From NCBI RefSeq assembly GCF_035645195.1, contig NZ_DASQNA010000018.1, forward strand, positions 1 to 64,000: a DNA stretch of 64,000 nt, read 5' to 3'. This DNA is from Paenibacillus sp. GTDB lineage: Bacteria > Bacillota > Bacilli > Paenibacillales > YIM-B00363. A program made the translations under genes and the position numbers. Numbering within the stretch: position 1 is the first letter of the stretch; the number at the start of each line of letters is the position of its first letter. Under the pieces are notes generated by a model. That model made no database searches, was not told the DNA's origin, and worked only from the letters and a program-made list of their open reading frames with translations. Shown here piece after piece: positions 8,251 to 17,026 of the stretch.

Positions 8251-9558
8251 ATGCTGAAAACGAAGGCGTTCCGTGGCGCGCTGCTGTCGCTGCTCTGCAT
8301 GGGGCTCGGGCAGCTGTATCACCGTCAATTCGCCAAAGGCTTCGCCCTGCTCGCGCTTGAAGCGTACTTGCTGGCGGCTTGGTCGCTGCCGTTCCAGTGG
8401 GCGATGTGGGGGCTGACGACGCTCGGCGAGACGCCCCAAATTCGGGAAGGCCGCAAAATCATCTACCCCGGCGACCATTCCATTTTCCTCATGATCGAAG
8501 GCATTATCTTCATCGTGGCGCTGCTCCTAATCCTGTGGATCTACTACCTGAACGTGCGCGACGCGTATGCGACGGGCAAAACGAGGGACGCCGGCGGCGC
8601 GCCGAGGCGAATCGCGGACACGCTGAAGCACGTGTGGGAAAACGGCTTCGCCTATGTTTTGCTGACGCCGACCGTCGTTTTCACCGCGTTCGTGACGATC
8701 CTGCCGCTCATTTTCGGCGTTCTGATCGCGTTCACGAATTACTCCGGACCGAACCATTTGCCGCCGAACCAGCTGGTCGATTGGGTCGGGTTCCGAAACT
8801 TCGCCAGCCTGTTCAGCCTCGGCACGTGGGGTTCGACGTTCTTCGGCGTGTTCCGCTGGACCGCGTTTTGGGCGGTCGTCGGGACGCTGTCGACGTACTT
8901 CATCGGTCTGTTCTTCGCCGCGCTGCTCGGCAACCGGAACATTCGGTTCATGAAGCTGTGGCGGACGATCTTCATCCTCCCATGGGCGGTTCCGGGCTTT
9001 ATTTCGATCCTCATCATGCGCAACTTGTTCAACGGCGAGTTCGGTCCGCTGAACCAATACCTCAGGGAGCTTGGCTTCGCGGCGGTCCCGTGGCTGTCGG
9101 ACCCCGAGTGGGCGAGAACGACGATTTTCCTCGTGAACGCATGGCTCGGTTTTCCGTTCTGGATGCTGCTTATGTCGGGCGTCATGACGTCGATCGACCG
9201 CGATTTGTACGAAGCGGCCGAAGTGGACGGCGCCGGCGCGTGGCGGCGGTTTTGGAGCATTACGTTCCCGATCGTCCTATTCTCGACGACTCCGCTGCTC
9301 ATCATGAAATTCGCCGAGCAATTCAACAATTTCGGTCTCGTGTATTTCCTGACGCAGGGCAACCCCGTCAACACCGCATACAGCTATGCGGGGTCGACCG
9401 ATCTGCTCATCACTTGGATTTATAAGCTGACGCTGGAGCGGAGCCAGTTCCATATGGCCTCGGTCGTGTCCATTCTCATTTTCATCGTCGTGGCGGCGCT
9501 GTCGATCGTTAATTTCCGGCGGACGCGCGCGTTCCGAGAGGAGGATATGATGTCGTGA
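8251..9558 (+). CDS. mdxF: Maltodextrin-type ABC transporter permease (MalF/MdxF family)
   Basis: A 435-residue membrane protein, the same length as MdxF of B. subtilis. The first 100 residues hold an extra hydrophobic hairpin (GLGQLYHRQFAKGFALLALE), typical of Firmicute MalF proteins. The core permease domain follows. The cytoplasmic EAA loop that docks on the ATPase is seen as YEAAEVDGAGAWRRFWSIT followed by FPI. It forms the heterodimeric channel with the product of the next gene, which it overlaps by 4 bases (GTGA). AAAGGATGG precedes the ATG. No ATPase gene follows; Bacillus uses a shared MsmX-type ATPase for this importer class, which is likely here too. Confidence 0.83.
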   Translation: MLKTKAFRGALLSLLCMGLGQLYHRQFAKGFALLALEAYLLAAWSLPFQWAMWGLTTLGETPQIREGRKIIYPGDHSIFLMIEGIIFIVALLLILWIYYLNVRDAYATGKTRDAGGAPRRIADTLKHVWENGFAYVLLTPTVVFTAFVTILPLIFGVLIAFTNYSGPNHLPPNQLVDWVGFRNFASLFSLGTWGSTFFGVFRWTAFWAVVGTLSTYFIGLFFAALLGNRNIRFMKLWRTIFILPWAVPGFISILIMRNLFNGEFGPLNQYLRELGFAAVPWLSDPEWARTTIFLVNAWLGFPFWMLLMSGVMTSIDRDLYEAAEVDGAGAWRRFWSITFPIVLFSTTPLLIMKFAEQFNNFGLVYFLTQGNPVNTAYSYAGSTDLLITWIYKLTLERSQFHMASVVSILIFIVVAALSIVNFRRTRAFREEDMMS

Positions 9559-10415
9559 CGACGGTTCGCCGAACGAAACCTCGCGCCTTCGGGAAGGAAG
9601 CGCTCGCGCTCGCGTTCATTTACGCCGTCTTCATCGCGGCCTCCATCGCGATTGTATTCCCGATTTTCTGGATCGTCATGGGTTCGCTCAACCCCGGGGA
9701 TACGCTGAACGCGACGTCGCTGCTGCCGAAGCGGCTGACGCTGACGCATTATGAGAGACTGTTTACCGAAACTGATTATCCGCTCTGGTTCCGCAACACG
9801 CTGTATATCGCGGCGTGGAACATGGCGCTGTCGACCGTGCTCGTGACGGCAGCCGCGTACGCGTTCTCCCGGTTCCGGTTTCCGGGCCGGAAGCAGGCGT
9901 TAATGACGATGCTCGTGCTCCAAATGTTCCCCGGCTTTATGGGCATGATCGCCATTTACATCCTGCTGCTGCAGCTCGGGCTGCTCGACAACCACTGGGG
10001 GCTCATTCTCGTGTACTCGGGCGGCAGCATCCCGTTCGGCGCGTGGCTCGTGAAAGGCTATTTCGACGCCATGCCGAGAAGCCTCGAGGAAGCGGCCAAA
10101 ATCGACGGCGCGGGCAATGTGACCGTGTTTCTGCGCATCATGCTGCCGCTGTCCCGCCCGATTCTCGTGTTTCTTGCGATTACGAATTTTATCGGGCCGT
10201 GGATGGACTTCATTTTCGCCCGGCTGGTGCTGCGGTCGAACGAACAGAAGACGCTGGCGGTCGGGCTGTTCGAAATGGTCACCGGACGCGGCAACACCGA
10301 GTTTACGACGTTCGCGGCCGGCGCGGTAATCATCGCGGTGCCGATCACGCTGCTGTTTCTAACGTTCCAGAAGCATTTGGTCGAAGGGTTGAAAGCGGGG
10401 GCGAATAAAGGGTAG
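9555..10415 (+). CDS. mdxG: Maltodextrin-type ABC transporter permease (MalG/MdxG family)
   Basis: A 286-residue permease with six predicted membrane segments and the EAA motif LEEAAKIDGAGNVTVFLRI followed by MLP. The N-terminus (FIYAVFIAASIAIVFPIFWI) and the C-terminal QKHLVEGLKAGANKG match the MalG/MdxG group. The GTG start overlaps the stop of the preceding permease gene and sits behind GAGGAGG. It is the last gene of the importer operon; an imperfect GGGCGGAG/CTCCGCCC hairpin at about 10439-10461 follows but has no T-tract. Confidence 0.83.
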   Translation: MTTVRRTKPRAFGKEALALAFIYAVFIAASIAIVFPIFWIVMGSLNPGDTLNATSLLPKRLTLTHYERLFTETDYPLWFRNTLYIAAWNMALSTVLVTAAAYAFSRFRFPGRKQALMTMLVLQMFPGFMGMIAIYILLLQLGLLDNHWGLILVYSGGSIPFGAWLVKGYFDAMPRSLEEAAKIDGAGNVTVFLRIMLPLSRPILVFLAITNFIGPWMDFIFARLVLRSNEQKTLAVGLFEMVTGRGNTEFTTFAAGAVIIAVPITLLFLTFQKHLVEGLKAGANKG

Positions 10416-10572
10416 CGGCGACATTCCGGTTCCGGAGGGGGCGGAGGAGGGAGCTCCGCCCTGCAGTACGCTCGTGTGGGAGAACGGTCCGGACCGGGTC
10501 ATGACGGCTGCCAAGGAACCTTCTCGGCCGTTCCGGCGTATTGTTTGTATTTGCGAGGAAGCGGGGGACGCC

Positions 10573-11124
10573 ATGAGCGAAACGATTGATATCTCAGCCT
10601 ATGATCCGAGTTGGCCGGACGCGTTCGATGCGGAGGCGAAACGGCTGCTCGCGGCGTTCGGAAACGAAGCGGCAGCGATCGAACATGTCGGCAGCACGGC
10701 GATTCCAAGGCAGCGGGCGAAGCCGGTGATCGATATATTCGTAGGCGTGTCGCCGTTCCGCGGCGCGGACTATTACGAGGGGCTGCTGGATGCAGTGCAT
10801 TACCGGTTCGTACGGACGGGGATGCGAAATCGGTGGTTGTTCGGCAAGTTCGCGGACGGGGTATGGACGCATAACATTCATATCGTGCCGTACGACGGAG
10901 GTTTTTACCATCGGAACGAACTATTGCTTCGCGATTATTTGCGGAAGCGGCCGGATCTGGTCGACGCTTACGGGGAACTGAAGCTGCGTTCCGCCGAAGC
11001 CCACGGCGGCGATTTGGAAAGCTACACTCGATCGAAAACGGAATTTATCCAGTCCGTGATCGACGCGGCCAGGAAGGAGAAAGGGCTGCCGCTGGAGGAT
11101 GTGTGGACGAACGAACCGTTATAA
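10573..11124 (+). CDS. GrpB family protein (nucleotidyltransferase fold)
   Basis: A 183-residue protein of the GrpB/UPF0157 family. It shows the conserved start ISAYDPSWPDAFDAEAKRL, EHVGSTAIP, KPVIDIFVGV, THNIHIVPYDG and a late RDYLR. The family adopts a nucleotidyltransferase-like fold; HVGST and the D-x-D-like acidic pair would form the active site, but the reaction is unknown. In some proteins GrpB is fused to dephospho-CoA kinase; here it stands alone. The ATG at 10573 follows GGGGG by 5 bases and begins the conserved domain; open sequence further upstream is not conserved-looking. It is transcribed towards the MATE gene, with which it shares a hairpin at 11173-11193. Confidence 0.8.
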   Translation: MSETIDISAYDPSWPDAFDAEAKRLLAAFGNEAAAIEHVGSTAIPRQRAKPVIDIFVGVSPFRGADYYEGLLDAVHYRFVRTGMRNRWLFGKFADGVWTHNIHIVPYDGGFYHRNELLLRDYLRKRPDLVDAYGELKLRSAEAHGGDLESYTRSKTEFIQSVIDAARKEKGLPLEDVWTNEPL

Positions 11125-11172
11125 ACCGCACGGGTTTGCGTGCGACAGTTCATGCTTTCCATAGCGGGCTCG

Positions 11173-11193
11173 GGACGGCTTATGAAGCCGTCC
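11173..11193. terminator. Shared hairpin between convergent GrpB and MATE genes
   Basis: GGACGGCTT and AAGCCGTCC form a perfect 9-bp stem around ATG, followed on the plus strand by TTTGCC. It overlaps the last codon and stop of the MATE gene, so it is most plausible as the terminator of the GrpB gene. Confidence 0.5.
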
Positions 11194-12541
11194 TTTGCCG
11201 TTTGATGCGGCGCTGCACGATGCGCAGCCGCACCCCGAAGCCGATCGCGGCGCATGTGAGGCCGGCGGTGATGCCGACCCAGTACCCGAACGGGCCGAGC
11301 GCCGTCCACGACAGCGCATAGCCGGCCGGAATGCCGATCGCCCAGTATGCGACGAGGGCGGTGACGAACGGCACCGTCACGTCCTTGTACCCGCGCAGAG
11401 CGCCCTGCAAAGACGCCTGCGCCGCGTCCGACAGCTGGAAGAAGATGACGAAAATGAGAAACTGCTGCGTCATCGCCGCGACGTCGGGCGCGTCCGTAAA
11501 CCAAGACGCGACGTAGGCGCGAGTGAAGTAAAGCAGCAGCGCGGCAACCGCGATAATGCCGACCGCCGAAGTCACGCCGATGCGGGCGTACCGTCCCGCA
11601 TGGTTCGGCCGCCCGGCGCCGATCTCGTAGCCGACGAGAATGGTCAGCGCCATCGAAATGCTGAGCGGCATCATGAACATCATGCCCGCGAAGCTGATGG
11701 CCGCTTGGTGGGACGCGATCGTTACCGTATCGAAGGCCGAGCCCATCAGCAGCGTGACGACGGAGAAAATGCTCGCTTCGAAAAAGATGGACAATCCGAT
11801 CGGCACCCCGATTTTGAGCAGCTCCCGGACGGCGCTTGCCGACGGCCGCGGCCAGACGCGGAACAGGCGCTGCTGTTTCGGCGTCTCCAGCCGGAACACG
11901 AGCCACAGGCTGATCGCGAGGATGATCCAATACGTCGCCGCGGTAGCGTAGCCGGTGCCGGCGCCGCCGAGCTCCGGGAAGCCCAATTTGCCGAAAATCA
12001 GAACGTAGTTCAAAAACACGTTGCACGGGAGCGCGAACAGGACGATGGCCATCGTCACGTTCGTGCGGCCCTGCGCGTCGAAGTAATTGCGGACGACGCT
12101 CGAGAGGAACAGCGGGATCAGTCCGTACGAAAGTCCGACGAGATACTCCTTCGCGATGCCGTGCACTTCGGGGTCTAAGCGCATCATCGTCAGCACGGGG
12201 TCGACGAGGAGCGCGCCGAGAACGAACACCATCGCGGAGAGGGCGAGCGACAAATAGGCCGCTTGCGTGACTGTAGGCGCGATCCGGTCGGCGCGGCCGG
12301 CGCCCGTCAGCTGCGACACGACGGGGGTGACCGCGAGCAGCACGCCCGACAACGCGACGAAGGCGGGCATCCACAGGCTGCCGCCGATGGCGACGCCGGC
12401 GAGATCGGCGGTTCCGGCGCGGCCCGCCATGATGGTATCGGTTAAATTCATGGCGTGATACCCGACTTGGGTGACGAGAATCGGCCACATAATGTTTAGG
12501 AATAAACGTACTTTCTCCCTTGTTGTTTCGGCATGATGCAT
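11180..12541 (-). CDS. MATE family efflux transporter
   Basis: A 453-residue protein with about 12 membrane segments, belonging to the NorM/DinF-type multidrug and toxin extrusion family. It has the typical N-terminus IMWPILVTQVGYHAMNLTDT with IMAGRAGTADLAGVAIG, and the second-half counterpart EASIFSVVTLLMGSAF. Such proteins export cationic drugs using Na+ or H+ gradients. I start at the ATG at 12541, before HHAETTREKV, with GGGAGG upstream at a slightly long spacing of about 12; an ATG 39 bases earlier overlaps that site. A stable hairpin at 12583-12608 lies in the presumed leader and could act as an attenuator. Confidence 0.85.
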   Translation of the reverse strand: MHHAETTREKVRLFLNIMWPILVTQVGYHAMNLTDTIMAGRAGTADLAGVAIGGSLWMPAFVALSGVLLAVTPVVSQLTGAGRADRIAPTVTQAAYLSLALSAMVFVLGALLVDPVLTMMRLDPEVHGIAKEYLVGLSYGLIPLFLSSVVRNYFDAQGRTNVTMAIVLFALPCNVFLNYVLIFGKLGFPELGGAGTGYATAATYWIILAISLWLVFRLETPKQQRLFRVWPRPSASAVRELLKIGVPIGLSIFFEASIFSVVTLLMGSAFDTVTIASHQAAISFAGMMFMMPLSISMALTILVGYEIGAGRPNHAGRYARIGVTSAVGIIAVAALLLYFTRAYVASWFTDAPDVAAMTQQFLIFVIFFQLSDAAQASLQGALRGYKDVTVPFVTALVAYWAIGIPAGYALSWTALGPFGYWVGITAGLTCAAIGFGVRLRIVQRRIKRQRTAS

Positions 12542-12582
12542 GCGGCGTTCCAGCCTCCCTTGCGACGAATCTGCGCGCAAGA

Positions 12583-12608
12583 AAGCCTGGGCATCGTCAC
12601 CCAGGCTT
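12583..12608 (-). promoter_or_regulatory. Leader hairpin (possible attenuator) upstream of the MATE gene
   Basis: AAGCCTGGG and CCCAGGCTT form a perfect 9-bp stem around an 8-base loop. On the minus strand it is followed by TCTTG, and a TATAGTATGATATAGG stretch just upstream (about 12617-12636) could carry the -10. It lies about 40 bases before the MATE start. Confidence 0.45.
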
Positions 12609-12761
12609 CGTTGCGTCGAACCTATATCATACTATAGCTTTTAGAAAATTTCCATTTCCATGAGCTTGGAGTCGGCCTGAGGGATCGGACCGAAACGGGA
12701 TTACGCCTGCCGGCCTTATGGGCATGATGAACCGTAAGAGCATCGAATGGAGGTTTGCAGC

Positions 12762-13463
12762 ATGGTTTGGTGGGAGGCCGCGGGCCGCTCGGCGGCGGTG
12801 TTTTTGGCATTGCTTGTATGGACGCGCATTCTTGGCAAAAAAGTCATTTCGCAGATGACGTTCTTCGATTTCGTCGCGGGCGTGGCCATCGGCTCGATCG
12901 GCGCGAACGCCATGTTTAACCGGACGATTCCGTTCAGCGCGGAGCTCCTCGGCTTGTCGGTGTTTTGCGCCATAGCGCTGCTGTCGGATTACGTCTCATT
13001 GAAGAGCATCGTCGGACGGAAAGTGTTGGACTCGGAGTCGTCGATCGTCATTAAGGACGGTAAAATTTTGGAGGAAGGCATGACGAAGGCGAGGTTGACC
13101 GTAGACGGTTTGCTGCTGCTGCTCCGCAAAAAAGATGTCTTTTACGTCGACGAAGTGGAGCTCGCCTATTTCGAGGTGGACGGAACGCTGTCGGTCTTGA
13201 GAAAAGCGGGAGCGATGCCGGCGACGCGCGAAGACGTGGCCTCCTCGAAGCCGAGCCGCGGCCGGCCTCAAGCGCTCGTCATCGACGGCAAACTGATGCC
13301 TTATAGCATTCGCGAAGCGGGCAAAGACGAAGCTTGGGTCGAGCGGGAGCTTCGGCGCCGAGGCATCGCCGACGTCGCCGACGTCATGTTCATGCAGGTG
13401 GACGGTTCGGGAAACGTATACGTGGACGTGAGGAACGATGGAGAATCGACATATTCCCATTAA
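12762..13463 (+). CDS. YetF-like DUF421 membrane protein
   Basis: A 233-residue protein. Two or three N-terminal membrane segments (residues about 1-75, including RILGKKVISQMTFFDFVAGV) are followed by the soluble YetF-type domain: SLKSIVGRKVLDSESSIVI, RLTVDGLLLLLRKKDVFYV and a late ADVMFMQVD. The family is widespread in spore formers and some members affect spore germination or stress phenotypes, but no biochemical activity is established. The ATG at 12762 follows GGAGG at a spacing of 8 and is preferred to one 15 bases upstream that overlaps the ribosome binding site. It stands alone between the MATE and pyrophosphatase genes. Confidence 0.82.
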   Translation: MVWWEAAGRSAAVFLALLVWTRILGKKVISQMTFFDFVAGVAIGSIGANAMFNRTIPFSAELLGLSVFCAIALLSDYVSLKSIVGRKVLDSESSIVIKDGKILEEGMTKARLTVDGLLLLLRKKDVFYVDEVELAYFEVDGTLSVLRKAGAMPATREDVASSKPSRGRPQALVIDGKLMPYSIREAGKDEAWVERELRRRGIADVADVMFMQVDGSGNVYVDVRNDGESTYSH

Positions 13464-13498
13464 ACGGGTAGGAATAATCGAAAATCCGTTGTATACTG

Positions 13499-13527
13499 TT
13501 GATTGGGCTTTCCAAAGTCGGTATAAT
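13499..13527 (+). promoter_or_regulatory. Sigma-A promoter of the pyrophosphatase gene
   Basis: TTGATT (13499-13504), an exact 17-base spacer and TATAAT (13522-13527) lie 38 bases before the ppaC start codon. Confidence 0.75.
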
Positions 13528-13565
13528 TTTACCAACCCTATACTTAATGAACAAAGGAGTACTTC

Positions 13566-14498
13566 ATGGAAAAGATCCTTATTTTCGGCCACAAAAATCC
13601 GGACACGGACACGATTTGCTCGGCGATCGCATACGCCGACCTGAAGACGCAGCTGGGCGAGAACGTCGAAGCGGTTCGCCTCGGCGCCGTCAGCAGCGAA
13701 ACGCAGTACGCGCTCGACACGTTCGGCGCGCAGGCGCCCCGTCTCGTCGAGACGGTCGCGAACGAAGCGAAAGGCGTCATCCTCGTCGACCACAACGAGC
13801 GCCAGCAAAGCGCCTCCGACATCGAGAAGGTGCAAGTGCTCGAAGTCATCGACCATCACCGCATCGCGAATTTCGAAACGAGCGGACCGCTGTACTACCG
13901 CGCGGAGCCGGTAGGCTGCACCGCGACGATTTTGCTGAAGCTGTACAAAGAGAACGGCAAATCGGTGCCGAAAAACATCGCCGGTCTCATGCTGTCCGCG
14001 ATCATCTCCGATTCGCTGTTGTTCAAATCGCCGACGTGCACGGCGCAGGACGTCGCCGCGGCGAAGGAGCTTGCGGAAATCGCGGGCGTGGACGCCGAGA
14101 CGTACGGATTGGAAATGCTCAAAGCAGGCGCCAACTTGAAGGATAAGTCCGTCCCCGAGCTTATCTCGCTCGACGCGAAAGAGTTCACGATGGGCGGTTC
14201 GAAGGTCGAAATCGCGCAAGTGAACGCGGTCGACGTGAACGATGTGCTTTCCCGCCAAGCGGAAGTCGAAGCGGCCCTCGCGCAAATTATCGCGGACAAA
14301 GGGCTCGACCTGTTCTTGTTCGTCGTTACGGACATCCTGAACAACGACTCCGTCGGCATCGCGCTCGGTTCGAAGGCGCACGCCGTCGAGAAGGCGTACA
14401 ACGTGACGCTGTCCAATAACACGGCTGTGCTGAAGGGCGTCGTTTCCCGCAAGTCGCAGATCGTGCCGGTGCTCACCGAGACGTTTAACAATTTGTAA
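13566..14498 (+). CDS. ppaC: Manganese-dependent inorganic pyrophosphatase (family II)
   Basis: A 310-residue DHH-superfamily enzyme that hydrolyses pyrophosphate to phosphate and so drives biosynthetic reactions. The N-terminal metal site reads [20 protein letters not shown]. The DHH motif is [13 protein letters not shown], a second Asp is in VILVDHNE, and the C-terminal DHHA2 domain carries the substrate-binding SRKSQIVP. Length equals that of Bacillus PpaC. ATG follows AAAGGAG. It has its own promoter (13499-13527) and terminator (14507-14539), so it is monocistronic. Confidence 0.95.
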   Translation: MEKILIFGHKNPDTDTICSAIAYADLKTQLGENVEAVRLGAVSSETQYALDTFGAQAPRLVETVANEAKGVILVDHNERQQSASDIEKVQVLEVIDHHRIANFETSGPLYYRAEPVGCTATILLKLYKENGKSVPKNIAGLMLSAIISDSLLFKSPTCTAQDVAAAKELAEIAGVDAETYGLEMLKAGANLKDKSVPELISLDAKEFTMGGSKVEIAQVNAVDVNDVLSRQAEVEAALAQIIADKGLDLFLFVVTDILNNDSVGIALGSKAHAVEKAYNVTLSNNTAVLKGVVSRKSQIVPVLTETFNNL

Positions 14499-14506
14499 AA
14501 AAAATG

Positions 14507-14539
14507 CGGACGAGGCTGCGGTCTCGTCCGTTTTATTTT
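14507..14539 (+). terminator. Rho-independent terminator of ppaC
   Basis: CGGACGAG and CTCGTCCG pair around GCTGCGGT and are followed by TTTTATTTT, 8 bases after the ppaC stop. The 220 bases from here to the next gene are AT-richer than their surroundings and probably hold the promoter of the BMP gene; I could not fit a riboswitch there. Confidence 0.85.
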
Positions 14540-14759
14540 GCCCTCCACACTCAGCCGATGCGGCGGAGAGGAGGGCTTTTTGATATTTATAAGTCAGATA
14601 ACATGACACTTTTTAAATGAAAAGTCGCCAAATATCACAAAAAATATCGTAAACTGCGCGTCTTATGTGCGTCATTCACAAAATACTGTAAGGATACTTT
14701 ACACATACATTCCCTGGTCGTATGATGTTCTCATCGCGATCGGGGAGGGACCTTCGGAC

Positions 14760-15935
14760 ATGGGGACGAAATCGAAACAGAACGGAGTATTGGCGCTGTT
14801 CGTCGCCGCGGCGCTGACGCTGTCGGCGTGCGGCGGCGCGGGGGGCACGAGCGGAGCGGGAGGGGCGGAAGCGACTGCCCTGGAACCGGAAGAAACGGCG
14901 GCGGAAGCTCCCGCCGCAGCGGAGGAAGCGCAGGCAGAGACGGAAAAACCGAGGGTCGCGTTCGCGTATCTCGGCGTGCCTGGCGACGGCGGATGGACGT
15001 ACCAGCATGATTTGGGCGTCAAGCATTTGGAAGAGACGCTCGGCCTCGACGTCACCGTCGTCGAGAACGTGCCGGACGGGCCCGACGCGGAACGCGTCTT
15101 CACGGAGCTCGCGATGGAGCACGATATCGTGTTCGGCACGAGCTTCGGCTACATGGACGCCATGTACAACGTGGCGCAAAAGTTTCCCGACGTCATCTTC
15201 CTTCACTGCTCGGGCTACAAGACGCTCCCGAACATGGGCACCTACCTCGGCAACGAGTGGGAGACGCATTACCTTGCCGGCATCGCGGCGGGCAGCATGA
15301 CGAAGAACGACAAGCTCGGCTACGTCGGAGCGTACCCGATCCCCGAGGTCATTTACTCGTTGAACGCATTCGCGCTCGGCGTCCAAAGCGTGAGCCCCGA
15401 GGCGACGGTGGACGTCGTGTGGAGCAACACGTGGTACGACCCGGCGACGGAACGGCAAGCGGCGGTCAGCCTTCTCGACCAAGGCATCGACGTGCTCGCT
15501 GCGTACCAGGATTCCCCGGCGAGCCTGCAGGCGGCCGCGGAGCGCGGCGTGTTCGGCGTCGGCAACGACTCGGACATGAGCCGCTACGCGCCGGACTATT
15601 ACATTACGAACAATGTGTGGAACTGGGGACCGTACTACGTCGAGGCGGTGCAGTCGATCATGGACGGCACGTGGGAAAGCGGCAGCTACATGGGCGATAT
15701 GAAAGGCGGCATGGTGCAGCTCGCGCCGTTCGGCAAGAACGTCCCGCAGGAAGTGCAGACTTTGGTCGAAGAGAAGAAGCAGGCGATTTTGGACGGAAGC
15801 CTTCACGTCTTTACGGGGCCGATCTACGATCAAGCCGGCAATCTAAAGCTGGCGGAGGGCGAAACGATGCCACTCGAAGACATTTTGGCGCAAAATTGGC
15901 TCATCCAGGGCGTGAACGGTACGGTGCCGCAATAG
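14760..15935 (+). CDS. BMP-family (PnrA/Med-like) ABC transporter substrate-binding lipoprotein
   Basis: A 391-residue lipoprotein with lipobox LSAC (Cys24) and a low-complexity Ala/Glu linker (about 27-65). A BMP domain follows, with VAFAYLGVPGDGGWTYQHD, IVFGTSFGYMDAMYNVA, FPDVIFLHCSG and GVGNDSDMSRYAPD. BMP proteins such as PnrA bind purine nucleosides or related compounds at the outer membrane face and feed an ABC importer. The ATG at 14760 follows GGGAGGGA. No permease or ATPase gene is adjacent. Instead a Rieske oxygenase gene follows after 13 bases, which implies that the captured ligand is oxidised by that enzyme. A purine ligand is plausible but not proven. Confidence 0.83.
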   Translation: MGTKSKQNGVLALFVAAALTLSACGGAGGTSGAGGAEATALEPEETAAEAPAAAEEAQAETEKPRVAFAYLGVPGDGGWTYQHDLGVKHLEETLGLDVTVVENVPDGPDAERVFTELAMEHDIVFGTSFGYMDAMYNVAQKFPDVIFLHCSGYKTLPNMGTYLGNEWETHYLAGIAAGSMTKNDKLGYVGAYPIPEVIYSLNAFALGVQSVSPEATVDVVWSNTWYDPATERQAAVSLLDQGIDVLAAYQDSPASLQAAAERGVFGVGNDSDMSRYAPDYYITNNVWNWGPYYVEAVQSIMDGTWESGSYMGDMKGGMVQLAPFGKNVPQEVQTLVEEKKQAILDGSLHVFTGPIYDQAGNLKLAEGETMPLEDILAQNWLIQGVNGTVPQ

Positions 15936-15948
15936 GAGGAAACGCAGC

Positions 15949-16938
15949 ATGAGCATAAAGCAGCTTGATGCGCCCGACGCATCGATCATCGACCGTTGGC
16001 ATCCCGCGCTTCCTTCGGAGCGGCTCGGAGCGGAGCCCGTCTCCGTAGAGGTGCTGAGCGTGAAAGTCGCGTTGTTCCGCATCAAAGGCGAGGCGGTGGC
16101 GTTCCGCGATCTATGCATTCATCGCGGCGTCCCGCTGTCGCTCGGGCGAGTCGAGGAAGACCGGGTCGTCTGCCCGTATCACGGGTGGACTTACGACGCC
16201 TGCGGCGCCTGCGTGCGCATCCCAGCCCAGCCCGCGGGCAAGGCGATTCCGGAAAAAGCGCGCGTCACGACGTACCGGACGGTCGAACAGGAGGGGCTGA
16301 TCTGGATCAGCTTCGGGCAGCCGGACGGTCCGCCGCTGTCGCTGCCGGCGTTCGACGGCTTCCGCAAGGTGCTCTGCGCGCCGTACGAAGTGCAGGCGGC
16401 CGCGCCGCGAGTCATCGAAAACTTCCTGGATGTATCTCATTTGATGTTCGTTCACGAAGGGCTGCTCGGCGACCCGGCTTCCGCGGAAATTCACGAGTAC
16501 CGCATGCACCGGACGGAGGAAGGGCTCGTCAGCGACGAGATCGAGGTGTACCAGCCGGACGCGGACGGCACGGGGAAGGGCGTCACGAACCGCTATGTGT
16601 ACAAAGTGCTCGGGCCGTTCGCGGCGTTCCTGGAAAAGCGCGATTCCGCCGATCCGGATCATGTGTTCGGACTGCTGTTCGCGGTGCTCCCGCATGCGGA
16701 AAAGCGCAGCACGGCGTACGCGGTCATTTACCGCAATTACGCGCTGGATACGCCGGATTCCGTGTTCGCCGAATTCCAAGACAAGCTGATCGAGCAGGAC
16801 CGGGTCATCGTCGAGTCGCAAACGCCGGAACTGCTCCCGCTCGATTTGCAGGCGGAGCTGCACCTCGTCTCCGACCGGGCGAGCATCGCGTATCGGCAGT
16901 GGCTGAAGGAGCTCGGCGTGTCGTTCGGCGCGGAATAA
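15949..16938 (+). CDS. Rieske non-haem iron oxygenase, alpha-subunit type
   Basis: A 329-residue protein. The Rieske [2Fe-2S] ligands are Cys56 and His58 in DLCIHRGVPLSLG and Cys75 and His78 in VVCPYHGW. The catalytic domain begins with ENFLDVSHLMFVHEG, which supplies the Asp bridge and the two iron-binding His residues. Such enzymes hydroxylate or demethylate aromatic or heterocyclic rings using O2 and need an external ferredoxin reductase, which is not encoded nearby. The gene starts 13 bases after the BMP lipoprotein gene behind AGGAGG, so the two are an operon. HpxD of Klebsiella, a Rieske protein for purine oxidation, is a possible functional analogue; the substrate remains unproven. Confidence 0.83.
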   Translation: MSIKQLDAPDASIIDRWHPALPSERLGAEPVSVEVLSVKVALFRIKGEAVAFRDLCIHRGVPLSLGRVEEDRVVCPYHGWTYDACGACVRIPAQPAGKAIPEKARVTTYRTVEQEGLIWISFGQPDGPPLSLPAFDGFRKVLCAPYEVQAAAPRVIENFLDVSHLMFVHEGLLGDPASAEIHEYRMHRTEEGLVSDEIEVYQPDADGTGKGVTNRYVYKVLGPFAAFLEKRDSADPDHVFGLLFAVLPHAEKRSTAYAVIYRNYALDTPDSVFAEFQDKLIEQDRVIVESQTPELLPLDLQAELHLVSDRASIAYRQWLKELGVSFGAE

Positions 16939-16954
16939 CAATCATAACGAATAA

Positions 16955-16977
16955 GGCCCTTCGCGAACGCGAGGGCC
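16955..16977. terminator. Hairpin between convergent Rieske and deacetylase genes
   Basis: GGCCCT/AGGGCC plus an inner CGC/GCG form a 9-bp stem with one bulged T and a GAAC loop. On the minus strand it is followed by TTATTCGTTATG, so it fits best as terminator of the minus-strand deacetylase gene but may serve both. Confidence 0.5.
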
Positions 16978-17026
16978 GCTGCGGCGGGGTCCAGCGGACT
17001 CCGCCGTTTCGCATGGTTAGGTCCGA

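Noticed and set aside
14540-14759. Purine riboswitch upstream of the BMP lipoprotein gene
   Set aside because: Searched for because BMP proteins often bind purines, but the conserved purine-aptamer junction sequences are not visible.
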